64,000 nucleotides of DNA from Acidobacteriota bacterium (GTDB lineage: Bacteria > Acidobacteriota > Terriglobia > Bryobacterales > Bryobacteraceae): positions 1 to 64,000 of the forward strand of contig JAKOTR010000060.1 in assembly GCA_029776225.1 (NCBI GenBank). Reading direction: 5' to 3'. Below, one piece after another: positions 39,590-49,193 of this stretch. The position numbers were made by a program, and so were the translations under genes. The notes beneath the pieces were generated by a model. It worked only from the letters and a program-made list of their open reading frames with translations. It had not been told where the DNA came from and ran no database searches. Within the stretch, counting starts at the first letter, position 1. The number at the start of each line of letters is the position of its first letter.

Positions 39590-40149
39590 ACTGGCTCGAT
39601 ATCGTACTGGGGATTTTGATACTGATCTCGGTGGTATCCGGGATCAAGAGGGGCCTGGCGCGCGCCGTCATCGGTTTTGGCGCCGTAATTCTCGGCCTCT
39701 TTTGCGGCCTGTGGTTTTACGGCCTGCTCGGCGCGCATCTCAGGTTTGCCGGATCGCGCAACATCGCCAACCTCATTGCGTTTTTCGTGATTTTTTTGGG
39801 GGTGGTTCTGACCGGCAGCCTGATCGGGTATCTGATCGACCGCCTGCTCAAGCTGGTCCGCCTTTCGTGGTTGAACCGCCTGCTGGGCGGCGCGTTCGGC
39901 CTGATCCGCGGAGTGCTGGTAGGAGCGATTGTCGTGCTGGCGATCATGGCGTTCTGGCCGGGACCGGCGCCGCGGCCGGTCACGCAGTCGCGGCTGGCGC
40001 CCTACGTCGTCGATACCGCCCGGCTGCTTGCCGCGGCCGCGCCGTACGAAGTGAAAACGGCGTTCCGCAACAGCTATGCGCGGGTGAAGCAGATCTGGGC
40101 GGAGGCGATGAAGCGCGGCGTGCGCCGGCTTCCCGAGTCGGAGTTTTAG
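39586..40149 (+). CDS. cvpA: CvpA family membrane protein
   Basis: 187 aa with four predicted helices (LDIVLGILILISVVSGIKRG, VIGFGAVILGLFCGLWFY, LIAFFVIFLGVVLTGSLIGYL, GVLVGAIVVLAIMAFW) and the family motif RLLGGAFGLIRGVLVG. CvpA was named from colicin V production and is widely linked with purine genes; its direct role is unclear. GTG at 39586 overlaps the purC TGA, so it is translationally coupled. It converges with the exonuclease gene by a 4-bp overlap of stop regions. Confidence 0.88.
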   Translation: MNWLDIVLGILILISVVSGIKRGLARAVIGFGAVILGLFCGLWFYGLLGAHLRFAGSRNIANLIAFFVIFLGVVLTGSLIGYLIDRLLKLVRLSWLNRLLGGAFGLIRGVLVGAIVVLAIMAFWPGPAPRPVTQSRLAPYVVDTARLLAAAAPYEVKTAFRNSYARVKQIWAEAMKRGVRRLPESEF

Positions 40150-41411
40150 GCTTCGCCGAGTTCACACAGCAGCCGGCCGGGGCGGCGTGCCAGGCGGCGC
40201 TCCAGGCGCTCCTGCCGCCGGGCGAGGTCTTCGGAATCAGCCAGCGTGCGGGCGCAGCGGATCATTTCTAACGCCATAGCGTAGTTCCGTTCGCGGTGCT
40301 CGTAGTATTTCGCCAGCGCCTCGAGCGCCTGCACGCGGTAAGGGTTGCGGCTGGCGGCCAGGTCCGTCCAGATGGCCAGAGCCGCGGGCTCGTTGCCCGA
40401 TCTTTTCTCCAGGGCGGCGGTATCCCACAGCGTGCGGAACAGCAGGTCCTCGGGAAGCCCGAGATCGACGGCGCGGTGCATGAGTTCCAGCGCCTGTTCG
40501 CGCTTGCCGGCCTTCAGGCACCAGCGCGCGAGGCCCACCAGGTCGGTGCCGTGCGCGAGAGGGGCCGCATGGGGCTCGCGAAACGCGAACGGCACGATGC
40601 CGGTGAGGCAGGCCGTGGTCAGAATATCGAGGGCGTTGTGGTGGAAGATGGGCACTAGCCGGAACGCCTGCTGCGTGCGCAGGTATTCGAAGTAGACATA
40701 GGGGATCATCTCGCCCGGCAGGTCGCCCTCGCGCTCTACGCCTAGAATCTGGTTTTCCAGGTCGACCAGCCGGCAGCTCTCCAGCCGCAGTTTCCATAAG
40801 CGGCGCGCGCCGTGCAGCAGATCGAGATGCGCCAGCCTGTCAAACGGCGGGCGCGCGCGGGCCATGCGGTACCGCGTTTCCAGGAGCGGCTGATCATACG
40901 TCTTGCCGTTGAAGGTGATGAGGACGTCAAACCGCCTCAGGTACTCCGCCAGCGCGTGGAGCAGGCTGGGTTCCTCGCCGTAATCGCGCATGAAGAACTG
41001 CCGGACGCGGAACCCTTCCTCGCAGATGGAGCCGACGCCGATCAGGAACGCGTACGTGCCGGAGCCTCCCGCAAGGCCGGTGGTTTCCGTATCGAGAAAA
41101 GCCCAGCGGCTCACCGGCGCCGGCGCCGCCTCGCCACCGGAAAGCGGACCGAGCAGATCGTCCGGCAACTCGAGCAGGTTTGATATCTCCATGCTGCCGT
41201 GCCGGCGGTGGCGCTCGTACAGCCGTTCCGTTTCAAAGTGTGAGCCGAAGGGAGTCTCAACGACCTCGCCGCTGAGCCATTGCTCGACGAAGTAGCGCGC
41301 GGGGCGGCGATCGACGGGCAGCCGCTGCGCCGGCGGCCCGGCCGCGTACTTGCGGTCGATGCGTTCGATCTTGCGGCGAAGAGCGGCGAGCTGTTCCTGA
41401 AGGTCGGCCAT
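40146..41411 (-). CDS. YprB-like DEDD 3'-5' exonuclease-fold protein with helical C-terminus
   Basis: 421 aa. The central domain is RNase H-like: FLDTETTGLAGGSGTYAF (DxE motif), LITFNGKTYDQPLLETR and FHHNALDILTTACL give the acidic residues of the YprB family. The C-terminal 120 residues are helical with TPR-like spacing (ARWCLKAGKREQALELMHRAV, AALAIWTDLAA). The likely activity is single-strand nucleic-acid exonuclease; the biological role of YprB is unknown. Its start lies about 75 bp from the decayed outermost CRISPR repeat and 140 bp from the first intact one, but the family is not a Cas component and occurs independently of CRISPR. Confidence 0.82.
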   Translation of the reverse strand: MADLQEQLAALRRKIERIDRKYAAGPPAQRLPVDRRPARYFVEQWLSGEVVETPFGSHFETERLYERHRRHGSMEISNLLELPDDLLGPLSGGEAAPAPVSRWAFLDTETTGLAGGSGTYAFLIGVGSICEEGFRVRQFFMRDYGEEPSLLHALAEYLRRFDVLITFNGKTYDQPLLETRYRMARARPPFDRLAHLDLLHGARRLWKLRLESCRLVDLENQILGVEREGDLPGEMIPYVYFEYLRTQQAFRLVPIFHHNALDILTTACLTGIVPFAFREPHAAPLAHGTDLVGLARWCLKAGKREQALELMHRAVDLGLPEDLLFRTLWDTAALEKRSGNEPAALAIWTDLAASRNPYRVQALEALAKYYEHRERNYAMALEMIRCARTLADSEDLARRQERLERRLARRPGRLLCELGEA

Positions 41412-41485
41412 TAATTCGCTTTTTCTTTGCTAATGGTAGAGCGAAGGGGCGACTGAATTCAAGTTCCTGGCGGGTCAGCGGGCAC

Positions 41486-41515
41486 ACTGGAGCCGCGGTG
41501 GCTTGACTGCAAAGT
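41486..41515 (-). repeat. Decayed CRISPR repeat at the distal (trailer) end
   Basis: The segment with GGAGCCGCGGT and TTGAC matches the array repeat core with about six substitutions. It is separated from the first intact repeat (41554) by 38 bp, exactly one spacer length. Degeneration is typical of the leader-distal end of an array, so this helps set polarity. Confidence 0.75.
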
Positions 41516-41553
41516 CCCTGCCTAATCTGGGTCGGAGGCTGCTCCAGCACGAA

Positions 41554-44125
41554 TCTTCAATGGGGCCGCGGTTCATTGACCGCGGAAATGGCCTTCTTGC
41601 CGTCTGCTGCGCCGGAGATCCGCACCTGCTTCAATGGGGCCGCGGTTCATTGACCGCGGAAATGCATCGATGGCGGCAAAAACCTCCGCTTTCTCCATCC
41701 GGCTTCAATGGGGCCGCGGTTCATTGACCGCGGAAATTCAATTAGCAAGAACTCCAATTACATCCCCGGCTTAGCTTCAATGGGGCCGCGGTTCATTGAC
41801 CGCGGAAATTTCGTGGTCGGTCACGGATCGGGAAGGCCTACGAAGGCTTCAATGGGGCCGCGGTTCATTGACCGCGGAAATGCGGTGGAGGGAATGCAAG
41901 TCGTTCCACCGCTACACGCTTCAATGGGGCCGCGGTTCATTGACCGCGGAAATATGGGGATTGTTTACGATGAAAATGGACTTCTCCAGGCTTCAATGGG
42001 GCCGCGGTTCATTGACCGCGGAAATGAGGTTTTCGAGCGGTGGAAGACCGGATATTTGGCTGGCTTCATGGGGCCGCGGTTCATTGACCGCGGAAATAAA
42101 GAAAAGGGATGGGAAGAGCATTGGAGTCTTAGTGCTTCAATGGGGCCGCGGTTCATTGACCGCGGAAATGGCCGGGCGCTTCATGGACAGCAGCAAGAAG
42201 CCCGCGGCTTCAATGGGGCCGCGGTTCATTGACCGCGGAAATTCAGCGCCAGGCCCGAACGCGGCCTGATCTGAGCCTGCTTCAATGGGGCCGCGGTTCA
42301 TTGACCGCGGAAATACCCGCACGCTGCAGCGCTGGGTAAGCTGGGGGGCGCTTCAATGGGGCCGCGGTTCATTGACCGCGGAAATTTTATCCAGGCGTTT
42401 CTACTCTGCGTAGTGAGTGGGGCTTCAATGGGGCCGCGGTTCATTGACCGCGGAAATGGTAGAGCAACATTATCTGGCAATCAAGTCTTTTATGCTTCAA
42501 TGGGGCCGCGGTTCATTGACCGCGGAAATGCAGTCGTAACGAACGCACCGCGCAGCTTCAGCGCGGCTTCAATGGGGCCGCGGTTCATTGACCGCGGAAA
42601 TACGAATGCGTCCATGTTCTCAGGCTTGCGGCGCCGGCTTCAATGGGGCCGCGGTTCATTGACCGCGGAAATAAATTCACGGCCCCTCATCTCCGTTGGA
42701 ATCTCCGGCAACAATGGGGCCGCGGTTCATTGACCGCGGAAATAAATTTAGCTTTGTCCGTTACGATCAGCATGTCTATCCCTCCAATGGGGCCGCGGTT
42801 CATTGACCGCGGAAATAAATCTGTTATGAGGCAGGCGAATGTCCAGGGCAAGACCATCAATGGGGCCGCGGTTCATTGACCGCGGAAATAAATGAACATT
42901 GCTCCATCCAGATAGCGATGGGGATACATCAATGGGGCCGCGGTTCATTGACCGCGGAAATAAATCACTCAATTCAGCCTCCAGCCGGCGCAACTCAAAC
43001 ACAATGGGGCCGCGGTTCATTGACCGCGGAAATAAATTTCGCTAAGGAGGGACAGTGATGTCCCTCCTTACGTCAATGGGGCCGCGGTTCATTGACCGCG
43101 GAAATAAATGTCGGGAGCCCCGACCGACGGCCGCGGATGAACGCGCAATGGGGCCGCGGTTCATTGACCGCGGAAATAAATCACTCCGACAGAAACTATT
43201 CGCAGGGGCGGAAGATCCCAATGGGGCCGCGGTTCATTGACCGCGGAAATAAATGCCGGGGGTACGTATCGGGAGCGAATCACCTATGCATCAATGGGGC
43301 CGCGGTTCATTGACCGCGGAAATAAATGACCAGCGAAGTCAATCAGGCTCGCCAGAGACAGGTCTCAATGGGGCCGCGGTTCATTGACCGCGGAAATAAA
43401 TGCGGGCGGCCAGGTGGAGGAATGACAATGATATACCAATGGGGCCGCGGTTCATTGACCGCGGAAATAAATCGTGCTGCCCTTGGAGATCGAGGGCCGG
43501 TACAGTGGGCAATGGGGCCGCGGTTCATTGACCGCGGAAATAAATGAACATTGCTCCGTCCGGATAGCGATGGGGATACATCAATGGGGCCGCGGTTCAT
43601 TGACCGCGGAAATAAATACCCCCTGGTCTGCCGGAACAAGCCTACAAGCGGCCAATGGGGCCGCGGTTCATTGACCGCGGAAATAAATGTCGCTGACGCG
43701 AACCACATGGGCATCCAGCCAATCCAATGGGGCCGCGGTTCATTGACCGCGGAAATAAATCTGTCGATAACCGTGATGCCGTTTACCCGCAGAGAACAAT
43801 GGGGCCGCGGTTCATTGACCGCGGAAATAAATACCGAAGTGGCGCTAAGTCTCTTTCGGCGCTTCCATCAATGGGGCCGCGGTTCATTGACCGCGGAAAT
43901 AAATTTTCGGCAGCGCCGAGGAGGGCGCCGGGCAAGCCTGCAATGGGGCCGCGGTTCATTGACCGCGGAAATAAATCGCCCGCCGCCCCCGACTCGCTGT
44001 CCCGAGCTCGCGCCTGCAATGGGGCCGCGGTTCATTGACCGCGGAAATAAATATCCTCGCCGCTGGCGGCAGGACGCCTGAGAGTATCGCAATGGGGCCG
44101 CGGTTCATTGACCGCGGAAATAAAT
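41554..44125 (-). CRISPR. CRISPR array, 36 repeats and 35 spacers, with a 4-bp repeat register shift
   Basis: I count 36 repeats with 35 spacers of 35-40 bp (mostly 36). In plus orientation the shared 32-bp core is CAATGGGG, CCGCGG, TTCATTGA, CCGCGG, AAAT. The first 15 repeats (41554-42601) add GCTT at the left; the last 20 (42712-44125) instead add AAAT at the right. Both versions are 36 bp. Repeat 16 (42637-42676) has both extensions and is 40 bp. Repeat 8 (42063-42097) lacks one base and repeat 1 has a G-to-T change. On the minus strand the older repeat ends ATTGAAGC, like many crRNA 5' handles, so transcription is probably right to left. No cas genes occur in the window. Confidence 0.98.
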
Positions 44126-44259
44126 AGCTCGCCTCCAAAATCCACCTTTTCAAAGACCTGCGGCCAGACTTGCGAGCGGTCCGGTCCTTCCGGAGGGCAC
44201 GCGCCGGCCTTCCTGGCTCCGGTTCCAACAACCTGCCCGAGATCATAACTTTACACCAT
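44126..44259 (-). promoter_or_regulatory. Probable CRISPR leader
   Basis: The 134 bp between the last repeat and the 43-bp shared flank contain no gene. The part nearest the repeats is richest in A+T (minus-strand CTTTGAAAAGGTGGATTTTGG). It is assigned as leader because the other end of the array is decayed, because the flank beyond it is shared with the second array, and because repeats at this end are uniform. No convincing -10/-35 pair was found. Confidence 0.55.
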
Positions 44260-44302
44260 TCGAGCGGCTCCCGCACTCCGATTCTCACCCCGCCGCTCGC
44301 AC
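44260..44302 (-). repeat. 43-bp array flank, inverted copy of 28344-28386
   Basis: Its reverse complement is identical over 43 bases to the flank of the decayed array 16 kb away. Just beyond it, on the minus strand from 44351 to 44332, ATTCCG.GGTC.ATCGACC resembles a CRISPR repeat (about 16 of 20 positions), so older array debris continues past the leader. The remaining stretch to nusB (44352-44430) shows only a short CCCGC/GCGGG hairpin. Confidence 0.8.
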
Positions 44303-44430
44303 CCTCATCGCGTCACAAGTCCGGTACTCCGGGTCGATAGACCACGGAATTCCCGCTCGCGGGACCCTGTCGCGGCTGCCTATGTCGCCGCTTCCACGAA
44401 GGCCGCTGTTAATCACGGCTCCAGCTCCGA

Positions 44431-44883
44431 TCAGCGCCCGCCCGTCGAGCCCTGCTCCTGCGCCTCCCGGCGGATCGCATCCAGAACTCCATTAATGAAA
44501 GAAACCGCTTCTTCTCCGGAAAAGCGCCGCGCCAGCTCGAGAGCTTCATTAATCACCACGGCAGGCGGGTTGATGCCTCCGGTCATCTCAAAAACGGCCA
44601 TTCTCAAAATGTTGCGATCCACGGCAGGCATGCGCTCCAGGCGCCAGTTCTCCGAGTACTTCGCGATGCGGCGGTCGATCTCCTCCACCCGCGCGCAGGT
44701 GCCCTTGACGAGTTCCTCCATGAACGGATCGGGCGGAAGCGGCGCCTCCTGATCCTCCTGCTCCTCGGAGTAGAGCGAATCGTAGTAAGCGCGGATGGCG
44801 GCCTCAACGGGCTGCTTGCGAACGTCCACCTGGAACAGCACCTGAAGCGCGCGCTGCCTGGAACGGCGGCGGGACGGCATCAT
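44431..44883 (-). CDS. nusB: Transcription antitermination factor NusB
   Basis: 150-aa helical RNA-binding protein that, with NusE (S10), binds boxA and supports rRNA antitermination. Family pattern: RRRSRQRALQVLFQVDV at the N-terminus, then ERMPAVDRNILRMAVFEM and INEALELARRFSGEEAVSFINGVLDAI. It follows ribH by 3 bp on the minus strand, the usual bacterial ribH-nusB pairing. Either of two adjacent ATG codons may start it. The last gene of its operon; the CRISPR leader region follows. Confidence 0.96.
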   Translation of the reverse strand: MMPSRRRSRQRALQVLFQVDVRKQPVEAAIRAYYDSLYSEEQEDQEAPLPPDPFMEELVKGTCARVEEIDRRIAKYSENWRLERMPAVDRNILRMAVFEMTGGINPPAVVINEALELARRFSGEEAVSFINGVLDAIRREAQEQGSTGGR

Positions 44884-44886
44884 ACT

Positions 44887-45363
44887 TCAGCGCGGCTGGC
44901 GCAACTGGCGCATCAGGTTGCCCATCTCGACGGCGGACATCGCCGCGTCAAAGCCCTTATTGCCGCTCTTTGCGCCCGCACGGTCAATGGCCTGCTCCAG
45001 CGTGTCGCAGGTGAGCACGCCGAAGGTGATCGGCACACCGGTTTCCAGCGCCGACTGCGCCAGCCCCTTGGCGACTTCCGCCGCGATGTATTCATAGTGC
45101 GGCGTGTCGCCGCGGATGACGGCGCTCAGACAGATCACGGCATCGTGCCGCTTCTGCTTCGCGAGCTCGTGCGCCACGATGGGCAGTTCCCACGAGCCCG
45201 GAACCCTGATGATCTCGATATCCTCGGGCCCTCCGGTGCGCGCCAGCGCATCCAGCGCCCCCGTCAGGAGGCGTTCGGTGATGAGGCTATTAAAACGGCT
45301 TACGACGATGGCGAATCTTAGCCCCGCCGAACTCAGATTACCTTCAATTACCTGTTTGGACAT
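44887..45363 (-). CDS. ribH: 6,7-dimethyl-8-ribityllumazine synthase
   Basis: 158-aa lumazine synthase, penultimate step of riboflavin synthesis. Typical blocks: [50 protein letters not shown] (with the catalytic His) and [25 protein letters not shown] start at ATG 45363, one base after the stop of the enoyl-CoA hydratase gene, because the family N-terminus ([14 protein letters not shown]) follows; the frame is open further upstream but overlaps that gene. Confidence 0.96.
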   Translation of the reverse strand: MSKQVIEGNLSSAGLRFAIVVSRFNSLITERLLTGALDALARTGGPEDIEIIRVPGSWELPIVAHELAKQKRHDAVICLSAVIRGDTPHYEYIAAEVAKGLAQSALETGVPITFGVLTCDTLEQAIDRAGAKSGNKGFDAAMSAVEMGNLMRQLRQPR

Positions 45364-45364
45364 T

Positions 45365-46150
45365 TCACTTACCCTGAAACACGGCCCTGCGTTTTTCCAG
45401 AAAGGCAGCCGTGCCCTCTTTGCGGTCCTCAGTGGACGCCGCGACGGCAAACGCGCTCGCTTCGAACTTGAGTCCTTCTTCCAGCCCGCTGCTCAGGCCC
45501 ACATCGACCGCATCCATAATCAGCGCGGCGGCGATGGGGGCATTCTGTGTCATCTTCTGGAGCAGCGCCCGGGAGAAGCCGAGCAACTCGGCCCGGGGGA
45601 CCACGTGGTCAACCAGCCCGATGCGGAGCGCCTCTCCGGCGTCAACCGGCTCGCCCGTGAGAAGCATTTCCAGCGCGCGCCCGCGCCCCACAAGCCGGGG
45701 CAACCGCTGCGTCCCGCCGTATCCGGGAATCATGCCCAGCCGCACTTCCGGCTGGCCCAGCCGGGCGTCCTCCGAAGCGACGCGAACGGTGCAGCACATC
45801 GCCAGCTCAAGGCCGCCTCCCAGCGCGAAACCGTGGATGGCCGCCACCGAGGGCTTGGCCATTAGCTCCAGCCGGCGGAAGGCGCGCTGCCCGGCAACCG
45901 AGGCTTCCCGGGCCTGCACGGGAGTCTTGCCCGCCAGTTCCTCGATGTCGGCGCCCGCCGCGAAGGCCTTTTCCCCCGCGCCGGTGAGGATGAGTCCCTT
46001 AACGGCGTCGTCCGACGCCGCCCGCGCGAAGGCGTCGTCGAGTTCCGCAATCACGGTGGCGTTGAGCGCGTTGAGCTTCTCCGGGCGGTTGATCGTGACC
46101 AGGGCGATCCCGTCCTCCGAAAGCTCGAAAGCGATTCTGCTATAAGACAT
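45365..46150 (-). CDS. Enoyl-CoA hydratase/isomerase (crotonase family)
   Basis: 261 aa. The oxyanion-hole stretches are clear ([14 protein letters not shown] and [15 protein letters not shown]), and both catalytic glutamates are in place (GGLELA and [18 protein letters not shown]). This fits a genuine 2-enoyl-CoA hydratase rather than an isomerase lacking one Glu. It would act in fatty-acid or amino-acid breakdown. It begins a minus-strand set with ribH and nusB (1-bp and 3-bp gaps), although the functions are unrelated, and is divergent from lepA. Confidence 0.92.
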   Translation of the reverse strand: MSYSRIAFELSEDGIALVTINRPEKLNALNATVIAELDDAFARAASDDAVKGLILTGAGEKAFAAGADIEELAGKTPVQAREASVAGQRAFRRLELMAKPSVAAIHGFALGGGLELAMCCTVRVASEDARLGQPEVRLGMIPGYGGTQRLPRLVGRGRALEMLLTGEPVDAGEALRIGLVDHVVPRAELLGFSRALLQKMTQNAPIAAALIMDAVDVGLSSGLEEGLKFEASAFAVAASTEDRKEGTAAFLEKRRAVFQGK

Positions 46151-46220
46151 ATGGGATAATCGCTAGAGGCGCTAACCGCGCGGCATACCGCCGCTTACCG
46201 CGTCCGTTACATCATACCGC

Positions 46221-48029
<1,809 letters not shown>

Positions 48030-48046
48030 AGACGGGCGCCCCGCGC

Positions 48047-48310
48047 TCAGGAGCCGTCTTCGAGGAATAGATTCGCGGCTCCGCAGCCCGGACAACGGTA
48101 GCGCTGTAAGAATCCGAACCTGGTCACCAAGTTTGCCTGCCGGAGGGCTTCCGCGCTGTGTCCGGATCCGCACCGGACGCAGACGTTCGTGCGGGTCCGC
48201 GTGTCGACGGCGCCGGTGTTGCCGAAGTACATCGCCCATCCGTAGCGCGTCAGGCTGGTCCCCAGCCATTTGTCTGTGAGCCGCAGGATGTAGCTCAGGC
48301 ATTTGAGCAC
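48047..48310 (-). pseudogene. Zinc-ribbon C-terminal fragment of a split methyltransferase
   Basis: 87 residues from a GTG at 48310, with two CxxC-type pairs (NVCVRCGSGH and RYRCPGCGAANLF) and a preceding TRYGWAMYFGNTG segment. That arrangement is what I expect at the C-terminus of an acidobacterial class I methyltransferase, and the methyltransferase lies immediately upstream in another frame. The 87-residue frame stays open upstream through the G-rich stretch near 48320-48330, so one indel there would fuse the two. If not a frameshift, this is a small zinc-ribbon protein translationally coupled to its neighbour. Confidence 0.5.
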
Positions 48311-48314
48311 GGTC

Positions 48315-48842
48315 TCATTCCCGCCCCCAAGCAGCCAGAGCCTGCGTGGCGGCCCGCGACCGCCGGTTGGCGCGGTTCAGGAAAGAGAACGACGTTGCGA
48401 GCACGCGCGTGCCCGAGTGAGCCAGCGGCGTGTGCTTCTCAACCAGGGCGATCAGACTCTTCTCGTCAAGAAAGCGGTTCACGTGGCCGCCGCCGCGCGC
48501 CAGCCAGCGGTACAGGCGGTCGCAGAGGGTTGAAGCGTCCGGAAGTGCGATATAGAGCGCGCCGACGGGGTCCAACACCCTGCCGATCTCCTCTAGCGCC
48601 TCTTCCAAACTGGAGAAATGCTCAAGGCTGTGGTTCGCGATCACTGCCGCGAACAGTCCATCTCGGAAGGGCAGCCGGCAGGCATTGCAGCGTACGAAAT
48701 GCCCGTCACGCGTGCCCCGGAGCGGCTCCAGGTCCGCCCGGACAACGCGGCCGGAACACGCGTCAAGAGGGAAGCTCCCCCTCCCGCTCCCGAGATCAAG
48801 CACCCATGCGCCGGGAGCGACGGATCGCAAGATCTCGTGCAT
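48315..48842 (-). CDS. Class I SAM-dependent methyltransferase, probably frameshifted
   Basis: 175 aa. Motif I (VLDLGSGRGSFPLD), the acidic strand-2 end (VVRADLEPL), LPFRDGLFAAVIANHSLEH (motif II region) and GRVLDPVGALYIALPDA identify a Methyltransf_11-type enzyme; the substrate is unknown. It begins at ATG 48842, only eight codons after an in-frame TAA, so the usual N-terminal helix is nearly absent. It ends at a TGA just after a G5 and a G3 run. The continuation in a different frame (48047-48310) suggests a single original gene broken by an indel, real or from sequencing. Confidence 0.65.
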   Translation of the reverse strand: MHEILRSVAPGAWVLDLGSGRGSFPLDACSGRVVRADLEPLRGTRDGHFVRCNACRLPFRDGLFAAVIANHSLEHFSSLEEALEEIGRVLDPVGALYIALPDASTLCDRLYRWLARGGGHVNRFLDEKSLIALVEKHTPLAHSGTRVLATSFSFLNRANRRSRAATQALAAWGRE

Positions 48843-48877
48843 GTAGCAATGATAGCGGCGGCGTTACGCGCAAGCGC

Positions 48878-49150
48878 TCACACGGCTTTCCCCTTCTTTG
48901 CGCGTCTCGTCTCCTTGCGCGGATAGAGAAGCGCGTCCGCCCATGAACGCTCCTTCTTGCTCAAGGGACCGCCGGTCTGTTGCAGCGCGTCTTCCAGCAT
49001 CTCGCGCCATCCCGCGACATCGGAAAGAGCGACCCTGACGGCGTGCTGCACGAAGCCGGAAACACTCGCGGCCTGTCCGGCTGTCACCAGCGCGCGAATC
49101 TCTTTGAACTGGTCGTGTGGAAGGGTGACGGTGATCTTGCGGGCCGCCAT
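48878..49150 (-). CDS. Ribbon-helix-helix antitoxin-like protein, orphan
   Basis: 90 aa from ATG 49150. The N-terminus KITVTLPHDQFKEIRALVTAGQ then ASVSGFVQHAVRVAL is a standard RHH (CopG/ParD-like) DNA-binding fold. The rest is helical and ends in a basic tail (KKERSWADALLYPRKETRRAKKGK). Such proteins are usually antitoxins paired with a RelE-, PIN- or MazF-type toxin, but the downstream gene is a methyltransferase and no toxin-like frame is visible. A longer in-frame extension to 49387 is not credible; it lies antisense to mtgA. Confidence 0.68.
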   Translation of the reverse strand: MAARKITVTLPHDQFKEIRALVTAGQAASVSGFVQHAVRVALSDVAGWREMLEDALQQTGGPLSKKERSWADALLYPRKETRRAKKGKAV

Positions 49151-49193
49151 ACCAAAACCATTACCACGGCGGCGATTCGGATGACAGACGCCC

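Noticed and set aside
40146-41411. The exonuclease beside the array as a Cas or adaptation nuclease.
   Set aside because: Its DEDD pattern and helical tail match the YprB family, which occurs without CRISPR; strand and promoter are independent of the array and it lies at the leader-distal end.
41708-44081. Several open frames of 60-176 codons encoding tandem MGPRFIDRGN or QWGRGSLTAE units on both strands.
   Set aside because: They are read-through of CRISPR repeats whose 72-bp period is a multiple of three; the repeat keeps a frame open by chance.
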